This document shows positions 1-10,000 of a stretch of 64,000 nucleotides of DNA, one piece after another. The notes beneath the pieces were generated by a model. That model worked only from the letters and a program-made list of their open reading frames with translations, was not told where the DNA came from and did not search any database. Position 1 is the stretch's first letter. Every line of letters begins with the position of its first letter. This stretch comes from DATMNI01 sp035570275 (GTDB taxonomy: Bacteria > Acidobacteriota > Terriglobia > Bryobacterales > Bryobacteraceae), in contig DATMNI010000279.1 of the NCBI GenBank assembly GCA_035570275.1, forward strand, positions 1 to 64,000, in the 5' to 3' direction. The translations under genes were made by a program, and so were the position numbers.

Positions 1-3
1 CGG

Positions 4-41
4 GCCGGCGGCGGTCTGTCTGCCCGACAGCCGCCGTCGGC
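4..41 (-). terminator. Long GC-rich hairpin downstream of the secreted protein gene
   Basis: Positions 4-20 and 26-41 form a stem of about 16 base pairs with one bulged base and a five-base loop. It lies just 3' of the minus-strand gene ending at 54. Any T-tract would lie beyond the window edge, so intrinsic termination is inferred from the hairpin alone. Confidence 0.4.
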
Positions 42-53
42 TCCTTCAACATT

Positions 54-701
54 TTACGGATGGCACGTGCCATTCGCTTGCGGCTTGGTGCAGAGCGGCC
101 CCAGATTGGTTACGGCATCGGGTAGGCTGATCATCGCCAGCGGACCTGCCTTATGCTCGCCGTTAAACGGTGTGGGGCTGGCCACGGCAAAGCCGCAGGC
201 AGCGGCGTCATTTGGGTTGTTAAACCAGAAACCGACATGGAAGGTGTTGGTGGGCGGCAAGAGCGTACTCTGATCCACGCCGAAGATCTGATCCAGCAGA
301 ATGGTCTTGATCTGCGTTTCGGCATTGCCCTTATTGTCGGCCTCAATGTCGGACTGATACCAGGCCATGCCGACATTCGGAACCGCGGTATTGGGCTGTC
401 CGTTGGGCAGCAGCGTGCTCTTTTCGACGGTGAAGAGGTCGAAGGCCAGGTTGGGTTTGACGTTGCTCACCTTGAGCACCATCGTGTCGTTCAATTTACC
501 CCGCAGAACCGTCACATCGGCTTTTGGCGCGGGCCCATACGGATTGCCCAGGCACGCGGCAAACTTGGGGTTAATCGCAAGCTGGAAGTGAGCTCCGTCC
601 TGAACTCCGTCGTGACCTCCGCCGTCGTCCGCAAATGAAGATCCTGCCGCGACGGTCAGTGCTGCCGCGGCGCTTAACGAAAAAATGATCCATTGTTTCA
701 T
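54..701 (-). CDS. Secreted protein of unknown function (215 aa)
   Basis: The N-terminus is a clear Sec signal peptide: Lys at position 3, a hydrophobic stretch, then a likely cleavage after SSFA near residue 24. The mature protein starts with a Gly/Asp/His-rich segment (DDGGGHDG), which could bind metal, and continues as a soluble, probably beta-rich domain with a few cysteines, two of them near the C-terminus. I do not recognise a family. It is followed by a strong hairpin, and about 200 bp separate it from the regulator gene upstream, so it is probably transcribed alone. An extracytoplasmic location is well supported; function is not. Confidence 0.7.
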   Translation of the reverse strand: MKQWIIFSLSAAAALTVAAGSSFADDGGGHDGVQDGAHFQLAINPKFAACLGNPYGPAPKADVTVLRGKLNDTMVLKVSNVKPNLAFDLFTVEKSTLLPNGQPNTAVPNVGMAWYQSDIEADNKGNAETQIKTILLDQIFGVDQSTLLPPTNTFHVGFWFNNPNDAAACGFAVASPTPFNGEHKAGPLAMISLPDAVTNLGPLCTKPQANGTCHP

Positions 702-767
702 TGATACTTTTCCTTGGTTTTCGATTTAGGTACTGTGGTGACTCAAGCCCGGCGTGGTTGATTTAGC

Positions 768-807
768 GCGCCGAATCAACGCGCCGAAATCAACGCGCCG
801 AATCAAC
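768..807. repeat. Three copies of a 13-14 bp tandem repeat in an intergenic region
   Basis: The unit gcgccgaatcaac occurs at 768-780, as gcgccgaaatcaac at 781-794, and again at 795-807. It lies between the large regulator gene and the secreted protein gene, both on the minus strand. It may be an operator for the 215-aa gene or simple slippage DNA. Confidence 0.7.
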
Positions 808-897
808 GCGGCGTCGCTGGGCTCAATTAGAACTTTACGGGAATCCGCTTCGCGAGTCGTCAGAGAGCGGTAAGCTTTTGGTAGGGACCGTGTTACA

Positions 898-3800
898 TTA
901 CTCGCCGGCGCCGCAAGCTTCGGCGCGAGCCTCGGAGACCGGTGAGCCAGCCAGGACGGACTCTCGCAGCGGATCCCCGGTCTCAAGAGAGTTTGCAATC
1001 CGCAGCATGGCGGTGCGCGCCTGGGCCAGATGAGACGGGTCATCCAGCACCTCTCCCGCCAGCGCGTGCAGGCGCCATGCCGCCAGCGGGGTTTCGCGGC
1101 CCTCTATCGCCGCCAGGCCTCGGGCGATCTCGCGCCGCGCACATAGTAGATCCCGCTCCAGAATGGCCACGCGCGCCCGAGCTTCATGGGCCAGGGCGGT
1201 CCAGGTACATTCGGCCGTGGCCGCAGCCAGGCTCAGGAAGTGCTCCGCTTCCCTTCGGGCACCGTGGGCGTCGCCTTCGGCCAGGCACAATTCCGTGAAG
1301 CCAAGCTGAAGAGGCAACTTCCAGATCCAGTCCATCAGAATCCGCTGGCGGCTTTGCCACTCCCGAAGGTCCTCAAAGCTCCGCCGGGCGGCGGCGAAAT
1401 CCCCCGCGCCGAGTTCCGCCGCGCCCAGCAGGACGAGGCTGATCTGAATGCTCAGCGGATGTCCCAGCTCGCGGGCCCGGTCCAGATAGCCGCGGCAGGC
1501 TTTTCGGGCTGCGTCGAAGGAATGCGCCTGCACCTGGAGGAAGGCCTCCAGCAGGCCAAAAAGCAGCAACCATAAATCGTGTCCATTGCGATTCGCCAGG
1601 TTGATGGCGCATCGCAGCAGGCTCTGCATCCTGCCCCATTCCCCGAGATGCAACAGCGCCCAGGCTTCGAAGTAGTGGCCAATGGAGTAATCCAGCAGGC
1701 TCTCGAGCGCGGTGGTCATGCGAACGCCTTCCGCGGCGGTATCGCAGGCATCCCGATAGTCCGAGGAAAGCGCCTGGAAAAAGGAATGCCGGATGGCGTG
1801 GAGCGCCAGCGAGGCTTGATCGCCGCTCTTGCGGGCCGCCTCCAGGGCGGCGGTGGAGGCAAGCCGATCCCGTTCGTCCCAGCCGCGAAACAGCAGGTTC
1901 CAGTACGCCACCTGCCCCAGGGCATTGCAGCGTAGATCGGGATCGAGGGACGACGTGCAGAGTGTAAGCGCCGCGTCCGCCGCTTGCAAACAGCGGTCCC
2001 GATCCACGAACGACGCTACGCCGGCGAGCCGAAGCTGGGACTGCAGGATGCCTTCAACGTTCCCCATCTGGCGGGCCCGTTCGCCCATCCGCTCGAATTC
2101 GCCGGCAGAGGCGTCAAGCTGGCCCATCAGCCTGTATACCAGACCGAGCTGTTCGGTCACCTCGAATTGGGCCGTCGACCTGCCGGGGTCCGGGAGGTTG
2201 GCGGCCAGATCCAGCGCCCGCACGAGGGCATCTACCGCTTCGTGAAGTGCGTGGCGGCCCGCGCATCTTTGAGCCAGTAACCGCAGATACAACACGGCTC
2301 TCGAGTAGTCGCGGCACGCCTCAAAATGCCGGGCCAACTCCAGCGCCGCTTCGCTCAGACGCTCCTGGGACAGGCGTTCCAGCCGTTCGCCGATGGTCCG
2401 GTGAAGGCGCATGCGGCGCGCCGCGGGCAGGCGGCGGTAAAAGATGTCGCGGTAAAGAGAATGCGTGAAGTGGTAATCGGCGGCTATCGGGCCGGCCTCG
2501 GTTCCGGCAACGTGGTCGGAACGAAGGAAGAGATTCCGGCTGGTCAAGCGGTCGCAACATTCCTCCCAGGATCGCATGTCCTCCGGTTCGGCAATCAGGG
2601 AGATCGCAAACGCCACTCCCACCACGCTGGCCGACTCCAGGATGTTCTGTTCCTCGGTTGTAAGTCTCTCCACCTGCGTTTCGATCATTTGCGACAGGCT
2701 CTCCGGAACACGGAGATCGAAATCGTCCGCACGCCACGGAGCGGCCGGATTCAAATGCCGCTCCCCGCTTTGATTTCCATCGCCTTGATTTCCGCCGCCT
2801 TGATTTCCGTCACCTTGATTTCCGTCACCTTGATTTCCAATCGCCGATCGGGACAGGGCGAATTCCAGAACATTGGCGACGAACAGCGGGTTGCCGCCGG
2901 TGCGGGCGTGCACCAGGCCGGCAAAATCGCTGGGGAAGCGGTGGTTTGGGAAGCGGAGACTCAGGAATTCGGCCACCTCGCCCTGGTCGAACATTTCGAG
3001 TTCGATCTCCGCGCATCGCCCGCGCGCCTGGAGTGTTTGCTTGAGGGATTTCACGGGATGGTTGGTCAGAATGACGTCGACCGGACGGTAGCTGGCAAAG
3101 AGCAGCAGGCGGGCATTGCCCGTGCGGTTGGCGATCGTCGAGATCAGGTCGAGAGTGGAAACGTCACTCCAGTGAACATCCTCCATCACCAATACCAGGG
3201 CCTCTTCCCGCGACAAGACCTCGATAGCCTCACTCATTTCGCGAAGCATTCGTTCGCGAGTCGCGCCCAGCGTCTCCTCTCTGAGTGTCTCGCGGTCGCC
3301 GGAAGAAGCGATTCCCGGCATTTGTACAAGCCAGGTGGGTGCGTATCTCCTCAATACATCGATGAGGTCCGGAACGGAGCCGTCCTTGGCGGCCCGAGCC
3401 AGCGCGTCGAAGACCGGATAGTACGACTCGCTGGCGCCGAAATGTTCGATGCATTGTCCCCTGAGAACACGGACAGGGCCGTGCCGGGAGGTTTCCTGCA
3501 GGAAATGCGCAATCAGCGTCGATTTTCCGAAGCCTGGTTCGCCGGTGACGAACGCCACCTGCCGGAGCCCGCCAATCGCCCGCTCCCACAGCGAACGCAG
3601 GGTTGCGAGGGCAGCGCCGCGGCCAATCAGCAGGGTCGCCGGAGCATCGCCGAATTCCGGCGGCGGTGTCGCTTGCCGGGCGCCCTCGTCCACGAAGCGA
3701 TAGCCCCGGCGATGCACGGTGGCGATGTGTCTGGGGTCCCTGGGATTCTCTCCCAAAGCCTTGCGAATGTCCAGGACACACGTCTTCAGCACCGATTCCT

Positions 3801-4008
3801 GAACAAACGTATCCGGCCAGACCGCCTGCAGCAATTCTTCCTTGGTGACGATCCGGCCGGGGTTTTCCACCAGATACCGAAGCACGCCATATGCTTTCGG
3901 AGCCAGTTGGAAACGGCTTTCCCCCCGCCAGAGGCACTCATTAGCGGTGTCCAGCGTGAACGAGGAGAATCGCTTCAGCACATCCACCTTCCTGGCATGG
4001 TTGATCAC
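898..4008 (-). CDS. Large transcriptional regulator: winged helix, AAA ATPase, TPR repeats
   Basis: A 1036-aa one-component regulator. Residues ~10-110 form an OmpR/CadC-type winged helix (SRFQLAPKAYGVLRYLVEN, ending HRRGYRF). The next block is a STAND/AAA_16-type ATPase with Walker A GEPGFGKST near residue 155 and a Walker B-like LVLVMEDVHWSD near 270. From about residue 600 to the end the chain is helical and TPR/MalT-like. Known relatives couple ligand or partner sensing in the repeats to ATP-driven DNA binding; the signal here is unknown. Residues ~389-414 are a Gly-Asn-Gln-rich linker made from a 15-bp tandem repeat. All genes from 54 to 13621 are on the same strand, so the target could be any of them or a distant gene. 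Confidence 0.85.
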   Translation of the reverse strand: MINHARKVDVLKRFSSFTLDTANECLWRGESRFQLAPKAYGVLRYLVENPGRIVTKEELLQAVWPDTFVQESVLKTCVLDIRKALGENPRDPRHIATVHRRGYRFVDEGARQATPPPEFGDAPATLLIGRGAALATLRSLWERAIGGLRQVAFVTGEPGFGKSTLIAHFLQETSRHGPVRVLRGQCIEHFGASESYYPVFDALARAAKDGSVPDLIDVLRRYAPTWLVQMPGIASSGDRETLREETLGATRERMLREMSEAIEVLSREEALVLVMEDVHWSDVSTLDLISTIANRTGNARLLLFASYRPVDVILTNHPVKSLKQTLQARGRCAEIELEMFDQGEVAEFLSLRFPNHRFPSDFAGLVHARTGGNPLFVANVLEFALSRSAIGNQGDGNQGDGNQGGGNQGDGNQSGERHLNPAAPWRADDFDLRVPESLSQMIETQVERLTTEEQNILESASVVGVAFAISLIAEPEDMRSWEECCDRLTSRNLFLRSDHVAGTEAGPIAADYHFTHSLYRDIFYRRLPAARRMRLHRTIGERLERLSQERLSEAALELARHFEACRDYSRAVLYLRLLAQRCAGRHALHEAVDALVRALDLAANLPDPGRSTAQFEVTEQLGLVYRLMGQLDASAGEFERMGERARQMGNVEGILQSQLRLAGVASFVDRDRCLQAADAALTLCTSSLDPDLRCNALGQVAYWNLLFRGWDERDRLASTAALEAARKSGDQASLALHAIRHSFFQALSSDYRDACDTAAEGVRMTTALESLLDYSIGHYFEAWALLHLGEWGRMQSLLRCAINLANRNGHDLWLLLFGLLEAFLQVQAHSFDAARKACRGYLDRARELGHPLSIQISLVLLGAAELGAGDFAAARRSFEDLREWQSRQRILMDWIWKLPLQLGFTELCLAEGDAHGARREAEHFLSLAAATAECTWTALAHEARARVAILERDLLCARREIARGLAAIEGRETPLAAWRLHALAGEVLDDPSHLAQARTAMLRIANSLETGDPLRESVLAGSPVSEARAEACGAGE
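2770..2844 (-). repeat. Five in-frame 15-bp tandem repeats inside the AAA regulator gene
   Basis: The string ttgatttcc recurs at 2770, 2785, 2800, 2815 and 2830, an exact 15-bp period. On the coding strand it gives (G-D/G-G-N-Q)n, a hydrophilic linker between the ATPase region and the next helical domain. The period keeps the frame, so copy-number change would only alter linker length. Confidence 0.9.
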
Positions 4009-4173
4009 CCAAAATCGACAGATTATTGACCGCCCCGTTTTGACGTAGTGAGTAAGTCTATTCTATCGTGTTGCCAGAGACCGTGCATCGAGCATGTCGC
4101 GCTCTCAACAGAGCGGAATGGGAACGGAATTTACATGGAGAGCTTCCGGCCTACCCGGCGTGGGCCTCGGCCT

Positions 4174-5447
4174 TCAGTTCTGTATGGCGACCAGCAGAGT
4201 TTGCGTGCCGGCGGTCCCTCCCAGTGAGAAGGTGAACGGTACGGTGTCGCTGGCGGCGACATTCGGCACCATCACGTTGAACTGATAGAGACCCAGATAA
4301 CCCCCGGTCAATCCAGAGAAGCTCACATTGGCCGGTGTCCCCGCAAATGAGGCCTGAAATGTTGACGCCAGGCGGTTGGCTTGTGTCACGATCTGGCCCG
4401 CGGGGCTATCCGGTGTCACCGTCCCGAAGCCCACGCCATAAAGCACGATGGTGTCGCCAGGCTTCGCCCGCGCCGACACTGCGCCAGCGATCGAGCCCGG
4501 AGGCAGAACAAAAGTCACTCCATCTGGAAACAGCGCCGTGACGTATTGCCCCGCCTTCAGATTAAATACAGCCGGCGCCAGCAGGCCCGGCTCCGTTAGG
4601 TTGACCGTGACCGTGCTGGCCACGCTGGTCCCGCCGGGCGTAGTAACTACTACCGGCTGCGGCCCGGGGGCGATGTTGGAGGGCACCTGCGCATTCACTT
4701 GTGCGGGACTGACGAAGTCAATAAATGCCGGCTGGCCGCCGATTGTGACTGTGGTTCCTCCCAAAGCGGTGGGCGCCAGGCTCCTTTGAAATCGGTGCTG
4801 GCCCAAAGTTGGGACACGACGTTGGCAAGATTCGTGCCGTAGATTTCCATCCATGTGCCCGGCGCCAGCGCGGAGAACGCCCCGTAGGCGCTGGCGCTGA
4901 TGACGCCCTGCGACGTCCGGATAACGGGCGTGTCATCGAAGGTGCCGTTGACGAATCCGGTAATGGTTGCGTTGGGCGTGAGCCCTACTTGTCCCACGCT
5001 ACACGCCGCGACCCCGGTGCACGTGGCGTCAATAAAGTGATCAAAGATCGCCTGCGAAAGAAAAGTAACCGTGGCGCCCGTGTTCTCCGTCAGACTCACC
5101 ACGAGAGAGCCGGCGGACAGGCTATAAATGATCTCATTGCTGCCCGGGCTGATCGAAGTGCCCGTAAGCGGAGACGGGCCGTTGCCCCGGTAGGTCAGCA
5201 GTGCGGTGAGTGTCCCGCCGCCACCGACGCCAGTGTAGGTCGCTGAGAGGGTGCACTTGGTATTGGTGCCGTCGTACACGCAGGAGCCCCAGGTGATGCG
5301 GCTCTGCCCTTCGCCCTGGACGTTGCCGCCGAGCCCCGTTAAACTGACGGTCTGATTGCTGCCGGCGAAAGTGGCCGTAACGGCCGAGGCGCGTGGTGAC
5401 AGAAAAGTTATACAGAAAAGAAATACCGGGATGACGATGGATTTCAT
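4174..5447 (-). pseudogene. Secreted protein with Solibacter C-terminal domain (TIGR03437), frameshifted
   Basis: The first frame (start 5447) has a signal peptide (MKSIVIPVFLFCITFLSP) and a beta-rich secreted region, reaching the typical phrase SASAYGAFSALAPGTWMEIYG at the entry to the C-terminal domain. The rest of that domain is in another frame: ALGGTTVTIGGQPAFIDFVS, then AQVNAQVPSNIAPGPQPV, ending GTAGTQTLLVAIQN at 4174. The switch falls near 4779-4783. One missing base between TDFKGA and LAPTALGG explains it. This domain family is abundant in Solibacter-type Acidobacteriota and its function is unknown. Either the gene is a young pseudogene or the assembly has a one-base error there; both halves remain well conserved, which suits either view. 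Confidence 0.8.
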
Positions 5448-5550
5448 GTTTGTCCGTTGTTCAATTCGAATGTACGTCCTACAGTAGCAGTGTTACGGCG
5501 GATCGCTCTTCGCAGGCGATGTTGTCTGTGCGATTGGGCACTGCAACGGG

Positions 5551-5600
5551 CCCACGGCGACATTAGGCACCATGAGGCCTGAAAGATTGACGCCAGCCGT
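5551..5600 (-). pseudogene. Scrap of a second TIGR03437 domain with an internal deletion
   Basis: On the minus strand this stretch encodes RRLASIFQAS and, in a shifted frame, LMVPNVAVG. They match RLASTFQAS and VMVPNVAAS of the neighbouring gene, which there lie about 85 bases apart. A second copy of the domain has therefore lost the segment between them. Nothing coding remains around it. Confidence 0.6.
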
Positions 5601-5642
5601 CGCCGATACTCAGCTCGTGGCTTGGCGGTTCCCCTGCGAGAA

Positions 5643-5713
5643 CCGGCCAAAGTTTGGCCGGATGTGCCAGTTAAGTCCTTTGTTTGTGCCCGGACCCGGC
5701 CAAAGTTTGGCCG
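5643..5713. repeat. Two copies of a 17-19 bp near-perfect palindrome, 53 bp apart
   Basis: The sequence cggccaaagtttggccg is present at 5644-5660 (extended to ccggccaaagtttggccgg, 5643-5661) and again at 5697-5713. The arms cggccaaa and tttggccg are exact complements around one central base. The copies lie in the 376-bp gap between the 3' end of the Gcr gene and the start of the TIGR03437 gene, at a spacing near five helical turns. Paired operators or a small dispersed repeat are both possible. Confidence 0.7.
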
Positions 5714-5824
5714 AACCCTCGGATTGTCGGGGGCGGGCAGGCCCCGAATGGCCCCGAACGGCCTCGAACCATGGCTCTTGTGTCCCGCGTGGCAGCGCAG
5801 ATACCGGTGCCGCGCGGCGCCCCC

Positions 5825-7850
5825 TCAGACAATCTCCGGCCTGGTTTCGAGCTCATGACGCCACAAAAATCGGGCCGGGTGCCGCCGGAACTCGTTCCAC
5901 AATGCGACGATCAGCTTTCTGCGGCCGCGGGTGTCCACGTTCCTGGCACGCAGAGCCAACCACAAACCGAGAGCGAAGGACACGCTGAAGTTCAACAGGC
6001 CCGTCGCCAGCAACCCGCACCCCGCCCACCAGACATCGGGCCAGGGTAAGGCGCCGCCCCACGCCAGCGAACTCACATCATAAGCCAGCGACGCACTGGC
6101 CAGCGTAATGCCGGACTTCCAACGGCACACCGGCGAAGACGCTCACGAACGGAAGCAGCCCCAGCATCAGGCCCAGGCACACGTAGCCAGCCACGCCACT
6201 CAAGTGATGCTCCACCAGATGCGCCAGTTCTACCGCCGATTCCTCGCCCAGCCCCCCCCGGATTCTCCGGCTCTGCGCAATCGCCGCCGGCAGGCGGTTG
6301 AGCACCATCCAGTTGGCAGTCCATCCGGCAAACAGGCTGGACAACCACAGGAAGCATCCGGTGAGGGCGGCGTACGGGATGGTTAAGGACTGCCACGGGT
6401 GCATGGATTCCAAACCGTGCAGGGCGGCTTCCTGCGCCAGAAATGGATTGCCGTTTTTCCATTGAATGAAGAGGTCAATCGATACCGCGAGCGGAATGGC
6501 GCCCAACAGGTTTCCGATGGTGACGATGGTTTGGGTACGGGCGATGGCTGCCACCAGCTTGACTTCGGATTGCATCCCATCCTCCTTCTCCAGCGCGTCG
6601 CCAAGAGCCGCCGCGGTCATGGACGGCATCTTGGAAGCCAGCCTCCAGCCCAGAAACTGCATCAGCACGAAGCTCATCGTGTAGTTCAGGCTGTGCGCGA
6701 TGCCGATCCACAGCGGCGCCAGCGCCATGGCCGCGAAAAGGTATTTGAATAAGGCCTTGAAGGCCGTGATCCCTCCGGCTCCCAGCGCCCCATAACCCAT
6801 CTTCGCCCAGCCGGACCGGGATGCGGCAATGTAGTGCTCCCCGCTCTTGCCCGTGTGAGTCACAATCTGGCGCGCTACCCGGTTCACGCTGTTGCGGAGC
6901 AGGCTGTGCACGCCGCGCTCCAGGGCGAAGGCGCGCACCAGCATGGACCCGAACCGGCGGCCGTCTTCCTGGCCGGAGACCACGCGCAAAAGCACGTCGA
7001 TCCTTTCCAGTTGCGTAATCACCAGGTCGAGCCGAAAGACCAGATCGGAGGATACGCCCTGTTCCTCCATGCGGGCGTGCGAGAGGCCGGCGGAGATCCG
7101 GCATTGCAGAACGACTTCCTGCAATCGATCGCGAGCATCGGGCGCCGCGGGGAATCGAGCGAGGCGGCTGGCCGCGTCCACCAAGTCGAAGAAGGGAGAT
7201 TCGGTCTCATACCGGTGCGGCATCACCTTCATGACTCCCCTGGCCAGGCCGATCGACGCGGCACGCAGCGCCAGCAGACGGATGGCCACCGGGAAGTCGC
7301 CGGCCGACCCGCCCAGCAGTTGGCGCCACCCCGCCACGTCCTCTTCGCTAAGGCCGGCGACCCATTCCGCATCCTCGTCATCCAGGTCTGCCATGTGGAG
7401 GGCCGCGTAGAGATCCAGATCGTCCTCCAACTGGGGAAGCAGCCGCCTCTTGACGCGCGCGATCAATTCTCGCAGCAGCGAGGTGGCTTCCGGCAGTCCC
7501 GCCTCGGAAAACAGTCTGGGAGCGAAAGCATTCGCCCAGATCAGTTGGAATCTCTCCCTGGTGACGGCGTCCGCGCCGATTCCTTCCGCCAAACCGCGCA
7601 GGCGTGCCGTGCGCATCTCCGGCGGAACGCTCTTGAGCCAGGCCAAGCAGTTCTGCAGCCACTGCCGCTCAATCTGCTCGCTCTGGTCGAGCGGCAGGAG
7701 TGCCAGAGAGCCTGAACCGGGTCCGCGGAGACGGCTTGCATCCCTCGATGATCGCGCAAACCGCGCCAGCTTTATAAGGAAGGGCAGCCGATACAGCCTG
7801 GTGGGCAGATTGCCGCCGCTCAAAGCTGCGACAGAGCAGCGAAATCCCAT
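5825..7850 (-). pseudogene. Gcr/SpecificRecomb-family membrane protein, frameshifted near its C-terminus
   Basis: This resembles the family named 'site-specific recombinase' (PF10136, Gcr), which is really a multi-pass membrane protein of unknown role. It has a helical soluble N-terminal half, the conserved stretch YIAASRSGWAKMGYGALGAG, and several membrane segments (LFKYLFAAMALAPLWIGIA, YAALTGCFLWLSSLFAGW, YVCLGLMLGLLPFVSVFAG). Near 6106-6111 the frame breaks after VPLEVRH. The last ~90 residues (ITLASASLAYDVSSLAWGG to the stop at 5825) are in another frame. ATG at 7850 is one candidate start. A TTG whose last bases overlap the TGA stop of the upstream hydrolase gene is another, which would mean translational coupling. 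The break may be real or a short indel error. Confidence 0.7.
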
Positions 7851-9973
7851 GCTGAATCCTGCCGAAAGTCCGCATACGGCGCCTGGGCGCGCGGCAGCGC
7901 TTTCCCCGAAGCATCCACCGCGCCTGCCACGATTACAGGCCGCGGGGCGATGGAACGCGCGATTTCGGGCAGGTCGGCGTAGCGCAGGACGTCCGGCACG
8001 AAATTCGCCAGCGGCTGCGTGTACGTCTCCGATTCCGCCAGGTTTCGCCAGGAGACCAGGTGCCTGGCCAGGTAGAGTTTCGAAATACGCGCTTCGAAAG
8101 CGGCGGCACAGAGCGCCGGCACAGTCATCTTGTCGCGCGCGGCAAGGCTCAGTACCGACGCCGGATAAGCCTGTGCCAGGGCGGCCGCCAGAGCGCCGAT
8201 ATCGGTGGTCCGCTGACCCAGCAGGCTGCGCCCCAGAATCAGCGAGGCCCACGCATAGTCCTCTTCCTTCTGATGACCGCGGGCATACCCGGCGGCGCCG
8301 CTGCCGAACTGCGGTTCCAGGTCGCCCACGCCGCGCACATCCGCCGCGCACACCGCGATTCCGTGCGCGGCCAACCGGGGATAAAGGTCGTCTTCGCGCC
8401 ATCGCGCATTGCGTCCACCCGGCTCGAGGATCAGCAGGAGCCGTGTCCACGCGTGCTTGGGGAGGAACAGCCACGCCGGCGCCCAGACTTTGGGTGCGGA
8501 ATTCACCTCCACCGCGAGAATCTCGCAGTCCCCGTATGCCGTCGTGCTTTTGACTTCGAGTTTCGGTACGGCTGACGGCTTCTCCATGCCGAGGAGCGCG
8601 CGCAAATCCGCCGGACGCTCCGGCGTTTGAATGGAGGACGCGCGGGCGCGGGTGATGCTATGCGGCGTCTGGCCGCCAAAATCGCGAACCGTATTGCCGG
8701 TGGCGCCGCACCACAGCGTCTCATCGCTTTCGGGATTGGTGGGCGGCTCCTCTTCGATGGCGCGCGCGATGGCGCCGCCGCCGCGGCTCAGATGGCGCTC
8801 GAACCAGTCATAGACCGCCACCCGGAGCGAATACGAGAGGCCGTGCGGCAGCGGCGTTTCGGCATGCCCCAGAGCGCCGGCAACGCCCAGCGTGGCGTAT
8901 GCGCGCGCCAGTTTTCGGAACTCTTCCCGCCCGCTTTGCTCGTAAGAGGGCGAGTAAGTCCCGAAGAAATCGTGCGCGCTGGTGGTCACCAGCAATGGCT
9001 TGGGGGCCATCGGCCAAAGCAGATCCCAGCGGTCAAAGCCCAGAGGTCCGGAACCGATCAGATCCTGCTCCGCGTCATCGGTGGATCCGGGTGAAAGGAA
9101 CGGGCTGGCGGCGAAGTTTTCGGTATTGCCGGAAGAAACCGCCGCGGCAACCAGCCGGTCATCCACCGCAGCCAGCATCATGGTCAATGTGGCGCCGCCC
9201 GATTGGCCCGTCGAAGCAAGCCTCTTCGGGTCCACTTGTGGATGGGATGCCAGCACATCCAGACTCCGGATAGCGTCCCACAACTGCATACCGGTAGCCG
9301 TGTCGCCCGTCAGTAGCATCTGTCGTCCTGGGAACGAGTGCTCCTCGTCGGCCGAGCCCAGACGCGTCAGCCAGCCGTTCGCCTGCGGATAGTAGGTGCG
9401 CTCGCCCTGGCCCATCGGGTCGAATGCCAGGACCACGTAGCCCAATTGCACCAGCCCCTGACAGCATCGTTGGTAGGGGGCGTAGCCCTTGCCGTCCTCG
9501 GCATGGCCCATTTGAAAGAGCACGCCTGGGAAAGGCGCACTACCCTGTGCCGGTAAACCCGGCTTTGGCAGGTAAAGATTCGCCGTGACGAAGAAACCGG
9601 GGCGGCTTTCGTATACCAGCTTCTCCACGCGGTAGCGCTCGCGTTCGAACGCGCCCGTGGTGCGCACATTAAGGGGAGTTCGCTCCGGCAGGCGGCCCGC
9701 CAGCCGTATGAATGTCTCACGCGCCCAAGCCTGATAACCGCGAATGTCGCCCGGCGTGCGCAGGGCCGCGACGCGCCGGCTGCGCCGTGCATAGGCGTCC
9801 GCCGCCAGCGCTTCCAGGTAATCCGGCAGGCAGCGGGAATACTGGCGATATTGAATCGGCGGCGCGGCTTTGCCTGGCGGGCCTTTCACCGGTTTTAAAT
9901 TCACCTGGCCGTGCGCGCCGATGGCCGCGGAGCCGAGTGCCACAGCCGATTCGAAGAGTTCACGGCGAGTCAT
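7820..9973 (-). CDS. Secreted alpha/beta hydrolase, acetyl-xylan-esterase-like (717 aa)
   Basis: The N-terminus MTRRELFESAVALGSAAI resembles a twin-arginine export signal. The first half is an alpha/beta hydrolase: a conserved strand with FPGVLFQMGH, a GYVVLAFDPMGQGE segment, and a nucleophile elbow GQSGGAT near residue 260. A second hydrolase-like half follows (LLLILEPGGRNARW, AAHGIAVCAADVRGVGD) without an obvious nucleophile elbow. This two-lobed arrangement is common among secreted Acidobacteriota and Planctomycetes esterases that act on acylated plant polysaccharides; the substrate is inferred. The gene follows the TonB receptor by 27 bp, so they are likely co-transcribed and may act on the same substrate. 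Confidence 0.8.
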   Translation of the reverse strand: MTRRELFESAVALGSAAIGAHGQVNLKPVKGPPGKAAPPIQYRQYSRCLPDYLEALAADAYARRSRRVAALRTPGDIRGYQAWARETFIRLAGRLPERTPLNVRTTGAFERERYRVEKLVYESRPGFFVTANLYLPKPGLPAQGSAPFPGVLFQMGHAEDGKGYAPYQRCCQGLVQLGYVVLAFDPMGQGERTYYPQANGWLTRLGSADEEHSFPGRQMLLTGDTATGMQLWDAIRSLDVLASHPQVDPKRLASTGQSGGATLTMMLAAVDDRLVAAAVSSGNTENFAASPFLSPGSTDDAEQDLIGSGPLGFDRWDLLWPMAPKPLLVTTSAHDFFGTYSPSYEQSGREEFRKLARAYATLGVAGALGHAETPLPHGLSYSLRVAVYDWFERHLSRGGGAIARAIEEEPPTNPESDETLWCGATGNTVRDFGGQTPHSITRARASSIQTPERPADLRALLGMEKPSAVPKLEVKSTTAYGDCEILAVEVNSAPKVWAPAWLFLPKHAWTRLLLILEPGGRNARWREDDLYPRLAAHGIAVCAADVRGVGDLEPQFGSGAAGYARGHQKEEDYAWASLILGRSLLGQRTTDIGALAAALAQAYPASVLSLAARDKMTVPALCAAAFEARISKLYLARHLVSWRNLAESETYTQPLANFVPDVLRYADLPEIARSIAPRPVIVAGAVDASGKALPRAQAPYADFRQDSAWDFAALSQL

Positions 9974-10000
9974 GGTAGTGCGACCGATGGTCCTGGGCGA

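Noticed and set aside
2770..2844. CRISPR-like array
   Set aside because: The 15-bp period has no spacers and is in frame within a coding sequence.
2326..4029. 567-codon plus-strand frame opposite the AAA regulator
   Set aside because: No recognisable domain; a codon-bias shadow of the minus-strand regulator.
7851..8474. N-terminal extension of the Gcr gene to 8474
   Set aside because: It overlaps the conserved C-terminal half of the hydrolase gene in another frame and has a low-complexity Arg/Gly composition.
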